Notes: generated by a model from the letters alone, not told the origin. A stretch of 64,000 nucleotides of DNA from Candidatus Rokuibacteriota bacterium (GCA_003220535.1 QHSU01000065.1:1-64000); one strand, 5' to 3'. Shown: positions 48,157 to 58,542, counted from the first letter of the stretch. Made by a program: numbers and translations.

Positions 48157-48990
48157 CTAACCTCCGGAGCCGCCGGTGTCGCGCTCGGGCGCCGAGAGCG
48201 TCGTGCCGCCGTCCACCACGAGCACGTGGCCGGTGATGTAGCGCGCAAAGTCCGACAAGAGGAAGCGCACGGCGTGTCCGATGTCCCAGCCCGTCCCTTC
48301 GATCCCGAGCGCAGAGGCCTTGCGCCGGCGGTCGCGCGCGGCGGGGCTCATGCCCCGCTGATAGACCATGGGCGTGTAGACCGGGCCGGGCGCGACGCAG
48401 TTCACCCGGATCCCTTCGGGACCGTGGTCGACCGCCATCGCCCGGGTCAGCGCGATGACCGCGCCCTTGGAGACGGAGTAGGCGGTGAGGCCGCGGGGGC
48501 GGAGCGCGGAAATCGACGACACGTTGACGATGGCGCCGCCGCCCGTCCGCCGCATCGCGGGGATGGCGTGCTTGGCGGTGAGAAACATGCTGTCGACGTT
48601 GACGGTCATCAACCGGCGCCAGCTCTCTTCGCTCTCGTCGACGACGGAGCCGCGGCTGCCGATGCCGACGTTGTTGTCGAGGAAGTCGAGGCGGCCGAAG
48701 CGATCGAGCGCGGCTTCGACCATGGCCGCGCAGTCGGCGGCACGCGTGACGTCGGCTTGAAAGGCGAGCGCCTCGCCGCTGCCCGCCTCGATCATCTCGA
48801 CGGTCCGCTTCGCGAGCCCGGCGTCGCGGTCGACCACGACGACCCGCGTCCCGGCCCGACCGAGGAGGATCGCGGCGGCCCGGCCGTTGCCGATGCCGTC
48901 GCCGGCGGCGCCTCCCCCGGTCACGATCGCGACCTTCCCCGACAACCCCGGACTGTCCGGCACGTCGAAACCGATCCGCGCGTCGGCCAT
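48157..48990 (-). CDS. SDR family oxidoreductase
   Basis: GKVAIVTGGGAAGDGIGNGRAAAI...YSVSKGAVIALTRAMAVDHGPEGIRVNCVAPGPVYTPM. Confidence 0.93.
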   Translation of the reverse strand: MADARIGFDVPDSPGLSGKVAIVTGGGAAGDGIGNGRAAAILLGRAGTRVVVVDRDAGLAKRTVEMIEAGSGEALAFQADVTRAADCAAMVEAALDRFGRLDFLDNNVGIGSRGSVVDESEESWRRLMTVNVDSMFLTAKHAIPAMRRTGGGAIVNVSSISALRPRGLTAYSVSKGAVIALTRAMAVDHGPEGIRVNCVAPGPVYTPMVYQRGMSPAARDRRRKASALGIEGTGWDIGHAVRFLLSDFARYITGHVLVVDGGTTLSAPERDTGGSGG

Positions 48991-49140
48991 ATCGTCCCTC
49001 GTGCGGGCCTCGAGCGGCTCGGCCCGGCGGTTGCGGATTCTATCACCGCCGGTGCTAACCCGTCAGCCGAGCGGCACCCGCAGCACGCTGATCGAGTGCG
49101 CGGTACGGGCCCATCCTGGCCGGGGCCGTGCTGAGCGCGC

Positions 49141-49548
49141 TCAAGGGGTCGCGGTGGGGACGGTCGGCGCCCAGGGGCCGGCCACGACCATCGCTTCATC
49201 GGCGCCGGGCCAGGGGGGCATCGTGATCCCGAGCACCGTCAAGGCACCGTCCCGCAGTGCGCGGAACTGAAAGTGCGCGCCCAGCGGAACCGTCATGCAC
49301 ACGCCCGCCTCCAGCGCCACCACTTCTTCCTGCTCTCCCTGACGACGCCACATCTCGCCGCGACCGCCCAGCACGTACCAGATCTCCTCGACGGTCCGGT
49401 GCGTCACCGCCGTAGAGACCTGGCCCGCGGCCAGCTGGAATTCGGCCATGCCGCCGCCGGCTAGACCGAGCAGGACTCGGACGTCGGAGCCGTCCGGCGC
49501 GACGGCGGTACGACGGGCCGGTCGGCGCATGGTCGCGAACGGCGTCAT
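49141..49548 (-). CDS. cupin domain-containing protein
   Basis: HRTVEEIWYVLGGRGEMWRRQGEQEEVVALEAGVCMTVPLGAHFQFRA. Confidence 0.85.
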   Translation of the reverse strand: MTPFATMRRPARRTAVAPDGSDVRVLLGLAGGGMAEFQLAAGQVSTAVTHRTVEEIWYVLGGRGEMWRRQGEQEEVVALEAGVCMTVPLGAHFQFRALRDGALTVLGITMPPWPGADEAMVVAGPWAPTVPTATP

Positions 49549-49593
49549 GGCGTCGTCACGGGCGAGACGGTGAAGGGAGTCGGTCGTGTCGGA

Positions 49594-50886
49594 TCACGGC
49601 GCCCGCCGGACGGTATAGGACACGAGCTCGTCGATGCGGTCGCCCTGGGCCGAGACGATGCGCTCGCGCACCATGCTCTTCACCTCGGGGGCGTACCACG
49701 CCTCCGAGGCGATGCGGTCTGCGCCGTCGCGACAGACGACGTACAGCGTCAGGAAGGTCCCGGCCTGGACGTTCAGCGTCGTCTCCGCGGCGACGGTGCA
49801 GCGGCGATAGAAGTCCTGGACACTCCCGTCGCCGTCCTCGCGACGGTAGCTCAGCTCCCACGACTTGCCGACCCGGAGCGGCCAGTCATACGCGATCGCC
49901 GGCGTGCGCCGGAGCACGACGGCGCCGTTCTGCTTTTCGAGATGCCAGCCGAGCGTGGCCTTCACGTAGTAGGTCTGCCGCGAGCCCGACCGGACGACGT
50001 AGTGCGTCACGTCGTCGACGTTTTCCTCGCCCTCGACGCGTCGAACGTAGGTCCCGCCGCCGGTCGGGGTCTGCCAGCGCAGCCGCCACTCGTCGCCCGG
50101 CGTCCAGACTGGCAGGGCCCACTCGCGGGCAGCGGCGCCCGGCGCCGGGAATGCCGCCGCCGTCTCCGGGGTCGGTGTCGCGCGCGACGTCGTGGGCGTC
50201 GCCCGCGACGGCTCCAGCGTGAGCCGACGGTTCTCGCGATCGATCGTCACCTTGAAGTGGTTGAGGAAGTCGCCGCCGAGGAGGCCGTCGACGCCCGGCA
50301 TGTGCGCCAGCCCATCGAAGACACCGACGTCGATGCCCTCGACCGCGGCGTCGCCGATGCTCAGCGAGCGAACCCTGACGAACGGCAACGAGAAGCGCTG
50401 TCCCCCGACGACGACCCCCACCATCTTGGGAGCGTCCGGCGCGACCTCGATCCCGGCGCGCTGGACGAGCGCCGGCCGGACGATGGTGGTGCTGGCGCCC
50501 GTGTCGAGGAGCAGCGTTGCCGCGGCACCGTTGAGGAGTGCCGGCACCAGGACCACGGCGCCGGCGACCTGGATCGGCACATTGCTCGAGCGCGCGGTCG
50601 GCGCGAGCTGTCCCGTGGCGAGCGGCCTGACCTCGAGCTCGCGCTTCACGGCGTCTTGCGCGCAGCTCCGGAACCTGGCGAGGTCGTCGATATTGCTCGG
50701 CGACACCTGCGTACGCAGCCGTCCCTGGTCGTCGAAGCCGAGCACGCGCACGCCCGGGTACTTCTTCTCGCACGGCGCGATCGCGCGCATGACGAATCGC
50801 TCGCGATCCGCCCGCGCCGGCGGCGCCGAAGCGCAGCCGGCCGCCAGGAGAACGAGGGCAAGCGGCGCCGCGAGTCTGGTCCGCAT
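49594..50886 (-). CDS. retropepsin-like aspartyl protease lipoprotein
   Basis: lipobox LLAAGCASAPP; VPALLNGAAATLLLDTGASTTIVRPALV...VDGLLGGDFLNHFKVTID. Confidence 0.8.
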   Translation of the reverse strand: MRTRLAAPLALVLLAAGCASAPPARADRERFVMRAIAPCEKKYPGVRVLGFDDQGRLRTQVSPSNIDDLARFRSCAQDAVKRELEVRPLATGQLAPTARSSNVPIQVAGAVVLVPALLNGAAATLLLDTGASTTIVRPALVQRAGIEVAPDAPKMVGVVVGGQRFSLPFVRVRSLSIGDAAVEGIDVGVFDGLAHMPGVDGLLGGDFLNHFKVTIDRENRRLTLEPSRATPTTSRATPTPETAAAFPAPGAAAREWALPVWTPGDEWRLRWQTPTGGGTYVRRVEGEENVDDVTHYVVRSGSRQTYYVKATLGWHLEKQNGAVVLRRTPAIAYDWPLRVGKSWELSYRREDGDGSVQDFYRRCTVAAETTLNVQAGTFLTLYVVCRDGADRIASEAWYAPEVKSMVRERIVSAQGDRIDELVSYTVRRAP

Positions 50887-51066
50887 GTCGCAAGACCAGT
50901 GTAGCCCGGGGACGCGCGTCGGCACTACAGACCGCGTACGACGACTCGCCGGCCCCGATGGGAAGTGTCGCCGTGCGGCGACGCACAACCGCGTGCAATA
51001 TTTGACCCGACGCCGAGCGAGAACCTATGGTGGATCTATCCCAGTTTCGCGCGAGGGAGGACCATC

Positions 51067-51666
51067 ATGGCCGACGTCACTCCGTCCCAGGCGACACCAG
51101 TCGCGACACGATGCGCGCGATGCCAGTCGGCGCTGAGCGAGAGCGATCGCGTCACCGCGGAGGACCGCGTCTTCTGCCGTACCTGCTACGACATCCTCAA
51201 GCTCCAGCTCCGGAGCAGCGTGACGAGCATGTCACAGGACGTCAACTATCCGATGGCGGTGGTGGGCGCCGTCCTGGGCGGCACCGTCGGGGCCCTCGCC
51301 TGGTGGGGCGTCACCGTGCTCACCAAGATCGGCTTCGGCCTCGTGGCGGTGGTCATCGGCGTGCTCGTTGGCCACGGAGCCCTGCGCTTCGCGGGCGGCA
51401 AGCGAAGCGTCGGACTGCAGGCGATCGCGGTCGTGGTCGGCGCGCTGTCCTTCCTCGTGGCCGCCTATCTGGTCAACATGACGTTCATCAACGAGGTGCT
51501 CGCCCAGCGTGGCGAGACCTGGCGGGTGACCTTTCCGCCGATGGGGCTCGGCATGTTCTACAAGGTCCTGGCGGCCAATTTCGGAATCATGAAGGTCGTC
51601 TTCCTCGGGGTGATCGTGTACGAGGCGTGGTTCATCCCACGCCCCATCAAGCTCGTGAAGTCGTGA
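51067..51666 (+). CDS. zinc-ribbon plus four-TM membrane protein
   Basis: CARCQSALSESDRVTAEDRVFCRTC, followed by multiple TM helices. Confidence 0.6.
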   Translation: MADVTPSQATPVATRCARCQSALSESDRVTAEDRVFCRTCYDILKLQLRSSVTSMSQDVNYPMAVVGAVLGGTVGALAWWGVTVLTKIGFGLVAVVIGVLVGHGALRFAGGKRSVGLQAIAVVVGALSFLVAAYLVNMTFINEVLAQRGETWRVTFPPMGLGMFYKVLAANFGIMKVVFLGVIVYEAWFIPRPIKLVKS

Positions 51667-51838
51667 CCGACACGAGCGAGACCGAGCGCCAGTCGCGCGA
51701 GATCGAAAACCTGCGCGCCTCGTCCCGGTCCCGGACTGCTGACGGAGGAGCTCGCAACCGCATAGCCGCACCGGGTCGGCGTCGCACGTTGGCCCCGTAG
51801 CCCCCCTCCGAGTACACTGCCCTGTCGGGAGGAAGGTC

Positions 51839-53788
51839 ATGACCGAGACCGGCAGGGGCGAGATCGTCTGGCGACCGACCCGGGAGTACGCGGAGCGCAC
51901 GCGCATCGCGCGGTTCATGCGCTTCCTCGGTGTCGGCTCGCTGGAGGAGCTCCAGCGGCGGAGCGTCGCCGGCCCGGACTGGTACTGGGACGCGGTGGTA
52001 CGCGACCTCGGCCTGCGCTTCACGCGTCCCTACGCCCGCGTGCGTGACGTCTCGCGCGGGGTGCAGTGGCCGCGCTGGTTCGAGGGCGGTCTGATGAACT
52101 TCAGCGACAACTGTGTCGACCGTCACATCGACGCCGGCCGGGGCGAGCAGGCGGCGCTCATCTGGGAAGGCGACGACGGCCGGAGCCGCACGCTGACCTA
52201 CCGCGAGCTGGCGCGCGAGGTGAACCAGCTCGCCAATGCGCTCAAGCGGCTGGGCGTGGGCGAAGGCGACCGCGTCGGCGTGTTCCTCCCGATGTCGCCC
52301 GAGGCGGCCATTGCGACGCTCGCCGTCGTGCGGATCGGCGCGATCTACACGCCGTGCTTCTCGGGCTACGGCGCCCAGGCCGTCGCCTCACGGCTGCAAG
52401 ACTGCGAGGCGAAGGCGCTCGTCACGGCCGACGGCTTCTACCGCCGCGGCCAGGTCGTGAGGATGAAGGAGACCGCCGACGAGGCCGTGGCCGCATCGCC
52501 TTCGATCGAGCACGTGGTCGTCTACAAGCGGCTCGGGCGCGAGATTCCGTGGACCGAGGGGCGCGATGCCTGGTGGCACGAGCTGATCGGCAGGGAGTCG
52601 GACGCCTGCCCCGCGCTGCCCGTCGAGTTTGACCGCCCGTGCCTCATCATCTACACGTCCGGCACGACGGGCCGGCCGAAGGGCGCGGTGCTCACGCAGG
52701 GCGGCTTCCTCCTCAAGTGCGCCCACGACTTCGGCTACCTGATGGACGTGGGCCCGGGCGATCGTCTCTTCTGGCTGACGGATCTCGGCTGGCTGATGGG
52801 CCCGATGCTCATCACGGCGGGGCTCTTCCACGGCGGCACGGCCGTCCTCTTCGAGGGCGTGCCCGACTATCCCAAGCCGAACCGTCTCTGGTCGCTGGTC
52901 GAGCGTCACCGGATATCCGTCATGGGGCTCTCGCCCACCGCGGTGCGGGCGCTCATGCCTCACGGCGCCGAGCACGTGCATGCTCACGAACTCGGCTCGC
53001 TCCGGGTGCTCGGCTCGACGGGCGAGCCCTGGAATCCGGAGCCCTATCGCTGGCTCTTCGAGAACGCGGGCAAGGCGCGCGTGCCGATCATCAACTACAC
53101 CGGGGGTACCGAGATCTCCGGCGGCATCCTCAGCTCGTTCCCGATAGCGCCGATCAAGCCGTGCTCGTTCACCGGGCCCATCCCGGGCATGGCGGCCGAC
53201 TGCTTCGGCGAGGACGGCCGGCCCGTGCGAGGGCAAGTCGGCGAGCTGGTGGTGACGGCGCCGTGGCCGGGGATGACGCAGGGCTTCTGGAAGGACCCCC
53301 GGCGCTACGAGGAGACGTACTGGTCACGCTGGCCGAACGTGTGGGTCCACGGCGACTGGGCCTACGTGGACGAGGACGGCTTCTGGTTCATCCAGGGGCG
53401 GTCGGACGACACGCTGAAGATCGCGGGCAAGCGCCTGGGCCCCGCGGAGGTCGAGTCGGTGCTGGTCTCGCACGACGCCGTCGCCGAGGCAGGGGTGGTC
53501 GGCGTGCCGCACGAGGTGAAAGGCGAGGCGATCGTCTGCTTCGTGGTCCTGAGGCCGAGCCGCGCGCCGTCCGAGCCCCTGCGCGCCGAGCTCTGCGAGC
53601 TGGTCGCGCATCAGATGGGCAAGGCGCTCAAGCCCGAGCGCCTGCTCTTCACGCGCGATCTGCCGAAGACCCGGAGCGCCAAGATCATGCGGCGTGTGAT
53701 CCGGGCGACCTACCTGGGCAAGGAGCCGGGCGACCTCTCGTCCCTCGAGAACCCCACGGCCGTCAAGGCCATCACGGAAGCGTCATGA
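51839..53788 (+). CDS. AMP-dependent synthetase (acetyl-CoA synthetase-like)
   Basis: IYTSGTTGRPKGAVLTQGGFL, WLTDLGWLMGP, GKRLGPAEVESVLVSH, KTRSAKIMRRVIR. Confidence 0.93.
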   Translation: MTETGRGEIVWRPTREYAERTRIARFMRFLGVGSLEELQRRSVAGPDWYWDAVVRDLGLRFTRPYARVRDVSRGVQWPRWFEGGLMNFSDNCVDRHIDAGRGEQAALIWEGDDGRSRTLTYRELAREVNQLANALKRLGVGEGDRVGVFLPMSPEAAIATLAVVRIGAIYTPCFSGYGAQAVASRLQDCEAKALVTADGFYRRGQVVRMKETADEAVAASPSIEHVVVYKRLGREIPWTEGRDAWWHELIGRESDACPALPVEFDRPCLIIYTSGTTGRPKGAVLTQGGFLLKCAHDFGYLMDVGPGDRLFWLTDLGWLMGPMLITAGLFHGGTAVLFEGVPDYPKPNRLWSLVERHRISVMGLSPTAVRALMPHGAEHVHAHELGSLRVLGSTGEPWNPEPYRWLFENAGKARVPIINYTGGTEISGGILSSFPIAPIKPCSFTGPIPGMAADCFGEDGRPVRGQVGELVVTAPWPGMTQGFWKDPRRYEETYWSRWPNVWVHGDWAYVDEDGFWFIQGRSDDTLKIAGKRLGPAEVESVLVSHDAVAEAGVVGVPHEVKGEAIVCFVVLRPSRAPSEPLRAELCELVAHQMGKALKPERLLFTRDLPKTRSAKIMRRVIRATYLGKEPGDLSSLENPTAVKAITEAS

Positions 53789-54205
53789 TCAGGCGCTCCC
53801 TGGGCATCGCCGCCCCTCTCGTGCTGCTCACCGCGCTCACTGCGCTCGCGCAGCAGCCGGCGCAGCCGGTCCGGGAGATCACCAAGATCGCCGGCGAGGT
53901 CTACCGGTTCCGGAACAACAACCACTACTCGGTCTTCGCGGTGACCCCGGCCGGCGTGATCGTCACCGATCCGATCGACGCCGGCGCCGCCCAGTGGCTC
54001 AAGGACGAGATCAAGCGGCGCTTCAACCAGCCCGTCCGATCTCGGCGGCACGCTCGTGCAGCTCTCGTACGAGGGGAAGAACCACTCCGACAACTCGATC
54101 GTGGTGCGGTTTCTCAAGGAGCGAATCCTCTTCGCGGTGGACTTCATCCCGTTGAACGTCGAAGGGATGTACCGTTACATGTTGGTGTACCGCCGGCCGA
54201 ATTGA
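53785..54205 (+). pseudogene. MBL-fold metallo-hydrolase with internal deletion and frameshift
   Basis: Frame 1 MIRRSLGIAAPLVLLTALTALAQ...REITKIAGEVYRFRNNNHYSVFAVTPAGVIVTDPIDAGAAQWLKDEIKRRFNQPVR; frame 2 SDLGGTLVQLSYEGKNHSDNSIVVRFLKERILFAVDFIPLNVEGMYRYMLVYRRPN*; the HxHxDH region is missing. Confidence 0.8.
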
Positions 54206-54251
54206 CCGGGCGAGCCGAAATCGTCCTGGGGGCCATGGGAGCGAGGAACTC

Positions 54252-55577
54252 ATGCTGAGCAGGGAAGACAACGAGCTCTTGACGCGGACGGGGCCGGGCA
54301 CGCCAATGGGCGCGCTCGTGAGGCAGTACTGGATTCCGGTGGTGCTATCGAGCGAGGTCGCGGCCGGCGGCCGGGTCAAGCGCGTGAAGTTGCTCGGCGA
54401 GCGCCTCATCGCGTTCCGCGCCAAGGACGGCCGGCCCGGGCTCGTCGGGGAATTTTGCCCGCACCGGCGCGCCTCGCTCTATTTCGGTCGTGTCGAGGAA
54501 GCCGGAATGCGCTGCGTGTATCACGGCTGGAAGTTCGGGATGGACGGCCAATGTCTCGAGATGCCGAACGAGCCGCCCGAGTCCGGCTTCGCCGCGAAGA
54601 TCCGCCACGTCGGCTACCCGTGCGAGGAACGGGGCGGCATGGTCTGGGCGTACATGGGGCCGACGAGCCCGCCGCCTCCGCTGCCGCATCTGGAATGGAC
54701 GCTCCTGCCCGATGCGAACTCGTTCGCGTCCAAGCGCGTGCAGGAGTGCAACTGGTTCCAGGCGATGGAGGGCGGCATCGACTCGAGCCACATCTCGTTC
54801 CTCCACGCTCCGCTCGATCACCGAGACGCCGAAATCAACCGCGCGCTGGACCAGGCGAGCTTCGGCATCGGCGTGGCGGTGCAGACGGCGGACCGGGCGC
54901 CGCGGTTCGAGGTGGTGGACACCGACTACGGCGTGCTGATCGGGGCACAGCGCACGCGCGCCGACGGGCAGCACCTCTGGCGGGTCACCCAGTTCCTGAT
55001 GCCCTTCTACACGATGCCGCCGACGGACCTCGACGAGAAGATCACGCAATCGCACATCTGGGTGCCGATGGACGACACCAACGTCGTCAACTGGATGGTC
55101 ACCTGGCACCCGGACCGGGCACTGACGCGCGAGGAGATCGCCCTGAACATCGCGGGCAAGGGCGCCCACGTCTGCGACTACCTGGCGCCGACCTCCGAGC
55201 CCTACGGTGACATCCGCACGGCGGCGAACCGCGGCAACGACTACGAGATGGACTGGGAGGCGCACCAGACGCGCATGTTCTGCGGTATCCCGGGCTTCGG
55301 CGTGCAGGATCAGGCGATCCAGGAGAGCCAAGGCGATATCGTCGATCGAGCCCTCGAGCACCTGGGCAGCAGCGACACGGCCATCATCCACGTGCGCCGG
55401 CGCCTCATGAACGCCGCCCGCGCCCTGCGCGACCAGGGAGCGCCCGCTCCGGGGCGCGATCCCCAGTCGTTTCACGTGCGCTCGGCGTCCGTCGTGCTCC
55501 CCGCGGGGGCCAGCTGGGTGGAGGGCGCGCTGTCGCGTGTGATGGCCAGGCCGGGCCGCCAGCTCACGCTCGCCTGA
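54252..55577 (+). CDS. Rieske 2Fe-2S ring-hydroxylating oxygenase alpha subunit (phthalate dioxygenase-like)
   Basis: CPHRRASLYFGRVEEAGMRCVYHGWKF; EGGIDSSHISFLH. Confidence 0.93.
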   Translation: MLSREDNELLTRTGPGTPMGALVRQYWIPVVLSSEVAAGGRVKRVKLLGERLIAFRAKDGRPGLVGEFCPHRRASLYFGRVEEAGMRCVYHGWKFGMDGQCLEMPNEPPESGFAAKIRHVGYPCEERGGMVWAYMGPTSPPPPLPHLEWTLLPDANSFASKRVQECNWFQAMEGGIDSSHISFLHAPLDHRDAEINRALDQASFGIGVAVQTADRAPRFEVVDTDYGVLIGAQRTRADGQHLWRVTQFLMPFYTMPPTDLDEKITQSHIWVPMDDTNVVNWMVTWHPDRALTREEIALNIAGKGAHVCDYLAPTSEPYGDIRTAANRGNDYEMDWEAHQTRMFCGIPGFGVQDQAIQESQGDIVDRALEHLGSSDTAIIHVRRRLMNAARALRDQGAPAPGRDPQSFHVRSASVVLPAGASWVEGALSRVMARPGRQLTLA

Positions 55578-55601
55578 GCACGGGTCCCGCCGGCGCGGTG
55601 G

Positions 55602-55607
55602 TATACT
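55602..55607 (+). promoter_or_regulatory. -10-like TATACT upstream of TPP riboswitch
   Basis: TATACT 10 nt before riboswitch P1. Confidence 0.45.
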
Positions 55608-55616
55608 CCGCCTTGG

Positions 55617-55704
55617 CGTCGTGGGGGGAGGATTCCTGAGAACCGGGTGCGGCCCGGGACCCCTCGAACCTGCACTGGGTAATTCCAGCGAAGGGAACAC
55701 GACG
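55617..55704 (+). ncRNA. TPP riboswitch (THI element)
   Basis: GGGGGGAGGATTCCTGAGAA...GACCCCTCGAACCTGCACTGGGTAATTCCAGCGAAGGGAACAC; P1 cgtcgtg/cacgacg. Confidence 0.95.
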
Positions 55705-55716
55705 ACGAGAATCGAG

Positions 55717-55751
55717 CGGCCGCACCCGTGAAGGGGCGCGGCCGTTTTGTT
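55717..55751 (+). terminator. intrinsic terminator of TPP riboswitch
   Basis: cggccgc-N14-gcggccg followed by TTTTGTTT, directly before thiS ATG. Confidence 0.8.
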
Positions 55752-55752
55752 T

Positions 55753-55953
55753 ATGAAGATCATGGTCAACGGTAATCCGATGGTGGTGGAGGCGGGAATC
55801 ACGGTGGATGGTCTCCTCGACGTCCTCGGTGTCAACCGCCGGTTCACGGCCGTCGCGGTCAACCGCGAGGTGACGCCCAAAAGCGAGTATGCGTCGGTGA
55901 AGCTCTGGGAAGGGGACAAGGTCGAGATCGTCAGACCGATGGGTGGGGGATAG
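55753..55953 (+). CDS. thiS: sulfur carrier protein ThiS
   Basis: [40 protein letters not shown]...[10 protein letters not shown]. Confidence 0.93.
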   Translation: MKIMVNGNPMVVEAGITVDGLLDVLGVNRRFTAVAVNREVTPKSEYASVKLWEGDKVEIVRPMGGG

Positions 55954-55957
55954 AGCC

Positions 55958-56737
55958 ATGAGCGACACGAATCTGGTCATCGGAGGCAAGGAGTTCTCGT
56001 CGCGTCTGATCGTCGGTACCGGCAAGTACGCGTCGATGGACGTCATGAAGCAGGCCCATGAGGCCTCGGGCGCCCAGATCGTCACGGTAGCCCTGCGCCG
56101 GGTCAGCCTGCCGTCGGGCGAGTCCATCCTCGATCACCTCGACACCACGCGATACACGCTCCTGCCGAACACCGCGGGCTGCTACACGGCGGACGAGGCG
56201 ATCCGCACGTGCTACCTGGCGCGCGAGGCGGGGCTGGGCGAGATGGTCAAGCTCGAGGTCATCGGCGACCCGCGCACGCTCTTTCCGGACGTCCTGGGGC
56301 TCCTCGAGGCGACGAAGACGCTCGCGCGCGAGGGGTTCACCGTCATGCCCTACACCAACGACGATCCGGTGATGGCGAAGAAGCTCGAGGATGCTGGCGC
56401 CGCCGTTGTCATGCCGCTCGGCGCCCCGATCGGCTCGGGCCTCGGGATCCGGAACCCGTACAACATCAAGATCATCCTCGAGACGGTCACCGTCCCCGTC
56501 ATCGTCGACGCCGGAGTGGGCACCGCCTCGGACGCCGCGATCGCGATGGAGATCGGCTGCGACGGCGTCCTGATGAACACGGCGATCGCGGGCGCGCAGG
56601 ATCCGGTCGACATGGCGCGCGCGATGAAGCTGGCCGTGGAGGCCGGGCGGCTCGCGTCGCGCGCGGGCCGGATCGGCAAGAAGCTCTACGCGACCGCGTC
56701 CTCGCCGCTCGAGGGCGTGCCCGATTGGACGAGCTGA
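55958..56737 (+). CDS. thiG: thiazole synthase
   Basis: [17 protein letters not shown]...[10 protein letters not shown]...[24 protein letters not shown]. Confidence 0.96.
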   Translation: MSDTNLVIGGKEFSSRLIVGTGKYASMDVMKQAHEASGAQIVTVALRRVSLPSGESILDHLDTTRYTLLPNTAGCYTADEAIRTCYLAREAGLGEMVKLEVIGDPRTLFPDVLGLLEATKTLAREGFTVMPYTNDDPVMAKKLEDAGAAVVMPLGAPIGSGLGIRNPYNIKIILETVTVPVIVDAGVGTASDAAIAMEIGCDGVLMNTAIAGAQDPVDMARAMKLAVEAGRLASRAGRIGKKLYATASSPLEGVPDWTS

Positions 56738-57351
56738 GGCTCTGCCTCGTCACTGACCGCACCCAGACGCGCGGCCGCGACCTCACCGCGGTCGTGGGCG
56801 ATTGCCTGGCGGCGGGCCTGCCGGCCGTGCAGGTGCGCGAAAAGGACCTCGGCGCCGCCGAGCTCGCCTTCGTGTGTCGGCGGCTGCGCGCGCTCACACT
56901 CGATCGCGAGGCGCTCCTGATCGTCAACGACCGGGTGGACGTCGCGCTGGCCGTCGGCGCCGACGCCGTCCAGCGCACCTCGACGTCGCTCCCGATCGAA
57001 GACATCCGCGCGATCGCCGACAAGCGGCTCCGGATCGGGGTGTCCGTGCATTCCCTGGAGGAAGCGGTCGAGGCCGAGCTGAAGGGCGCCGACTGGGTGG
57101 TCTTCGGTCCCGTGTACGACACGCCGTCCAAGCGCCCCTACGGCCCGCCGCAGGGCCTCGAGCGCCTCGGGCGGGTCGCGACGACGGTGCGCCTGCCCGT
57201 CATCGCGATCGGCGGTGTCACGCCGGAGCGGGTGCGTGAGGTGCTGCGGGCGGGCGCCCGCGGCGTCGCCGCCATCTCGGCGATCATCGCGGCCGAGTCT
57301 CCCGCCGACGCGACCCGCCGCTTTCTCGACGCGCTGGAGCAGGGGGCTTGA
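56725..57351 (+). CDS. thiE: thiamine phosphate synthase/TenI-like protein (TTG start)
   Basis: [15 protein letters not shown]...VQVREKDL...[19 protein letters not shown]...[20 protein letters not shown]...IAIGGV. Confidence 0.85.
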   Translation: MDELRLCLVTDRTQTRGRDLTAVVGDCLAAGLPAVQVREKDLGAAELAFVCRRLRALTLDREALLIVNDRVDVALAVGADAVQRTSTSLPIEDIRAIADKRLRIGVSVHSLEEAVEAELKGADWVVFGPVYDTPSKRPYGPPQGLERLGRVATTVRLPVIAIGGVTPERVREVLRAGARGVAAISAIIAAESPADATRRFLDALEQGA

Positions 57352-58448
57352 AGGTCCTCGTCGTCGGCGGCGGGATCATCGGCTGCGCCACCGCGTACGA
57401 GCTCGCGAAGGCGGGATGCCAGGTAACGGTGTTCGAGCGGGCCACCGCGGGCGCCGAAGCCTCGAGCGCCGCCGCCGGGCTCCTGGCGCCCCTGGGCGAC
57501 TCGACTGACACGAACTTCGCCCAGCTCGCCCTGGCGAGCTGGCGACTCTATCCCGGGGTCGTCCGTGAGCTCCAGGAGCGCACCGGCATCGACGTCGAGT
57601 ACGTCACCCGCGGGACGATCTATCCGATGTCCGCGACCCAGACGCGCCGCGACGCGGAGGCGTGGGCCGTCAACAAGGAGTTCGGCGTCGAGGTGCTGGA
57701 AGGCGGTGACGTCCAGGCACTCGAGCCGGCTCTGTCGCCGAAGATCCGCCACGCGATCTTCGTCAAAGGCGACCACTGGCTCAACAACCAGCGGCTCGTC
57801 CTCGCCTACGCCCAGGCGGCGGCCGCCGCGGGAGTCGAGCTCAACACGGGGTGCAACGTGTCCCATCTCATCCTCGAGGGGGGCAGGGTACGGGGCCTCG
57901 TGACGGAGGGCGAACGGGTCGACGGCGATGCGGTGCTCCTGGCCGCCGGAGCCTGGAGCTCGGAGCTGATGGCGCCACTCGGCTCGCCGCTTCGGATCGA
58001 GCCGCGCCGCGGCCAGATGATCGCCCTCGCCCACGTGCCGCCCGTGCTCACGTACTGCGTCCATGGCGAGGCGTACATGGCCCCGCGGCCCTCGGGGGAG
58101 CTCGTGGTCGGCGCGACGGTCGAGCGCGCAGGGTTTCAGCGGGTCGTGACCGCCGAGGGCATCGCCGGCCTGCTTCGCGCCGCCATCGAGCTCGTGCCGT
58201 CGTTGCGCGAGCTGCCGATCGCTCGGACGTGGTGCGGATTCAGACCCTGGGCGCCGGACAGCCTTCCGGTGCTCGGCCCCTGGCCGGGTGTCGACGGCTT
58301 GTTCGTCGCCACCGGGCACTTCCGCAACGGGATCCTGTTGGCGCCCATCACCGCGCGGCTCATGACGGACTGGATCACCATCGGCCAGCCGAGCATCGCG
58401 GTGAAGGACTTCCTGCCCGACCGCTTCATCCGACGGGGAGCCCGGTAG
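57348..58448 (+). CDS. thiO: glycine oxidase ThiO
   Basis: [47 protein letters not shown]...GHFRNGILLAPITA. Confidence 0.93.
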   Translation: MKVLVVGGGIIGCATAYELAKAGCQVTVFERATAGAEASSAAAGLLAPLGDSTDTNFAQLALASWRLYPGVVRELQERTGIDVEYVTRGTIYPMSATQTRRDAEAWAVNKEFGVEVLEGGDVQALEPALSPKIRHAIFVKGDHWLNNQRLVLAYAQAAAAAGVELNTGCNVSHLILEGGRVRGLVTEGERVDGDAVLLAAGAWSSELMAPLGSPLRIEPRRGQMIALAHVPPVLTYCVHGEAYMAPRPSGELVVGATVERAGFQRVVTAEGIAGLLRAAIELVPSLRELPIARTWCGFRPWAPDSLPVLGPWPGVDGLFVATGHFRNGILLAPITARLMTDWITIGQPSIAVKDFLPDRFIRRGAR

Positions 58449-58521
58449 GGCGGCACGCTCCTCCCGGCCCCGTGCGCACGCACCTCCACGATGCACAAAG
58501 GCTTTGACTTGGCCGGTCGTG

Positions 58522-58542
58522 ACATGGCTAACATAGCCATGT
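58522..58542. promoter_or_regulatory. 9-bp palindromic operator overlapping antitoxin start
   Basis: acatggcta-aca-tagccatgt, overlaps -10-like TAACAT and the GTG start. Confidence 0.6.

Noticed and set aside
50160-50220. SRATPTTSRATPTPE repeat in the retropepsin-like protein as a palindromic element
   Set aside because: Only a short low-complexity linker; no long inverted repeat.
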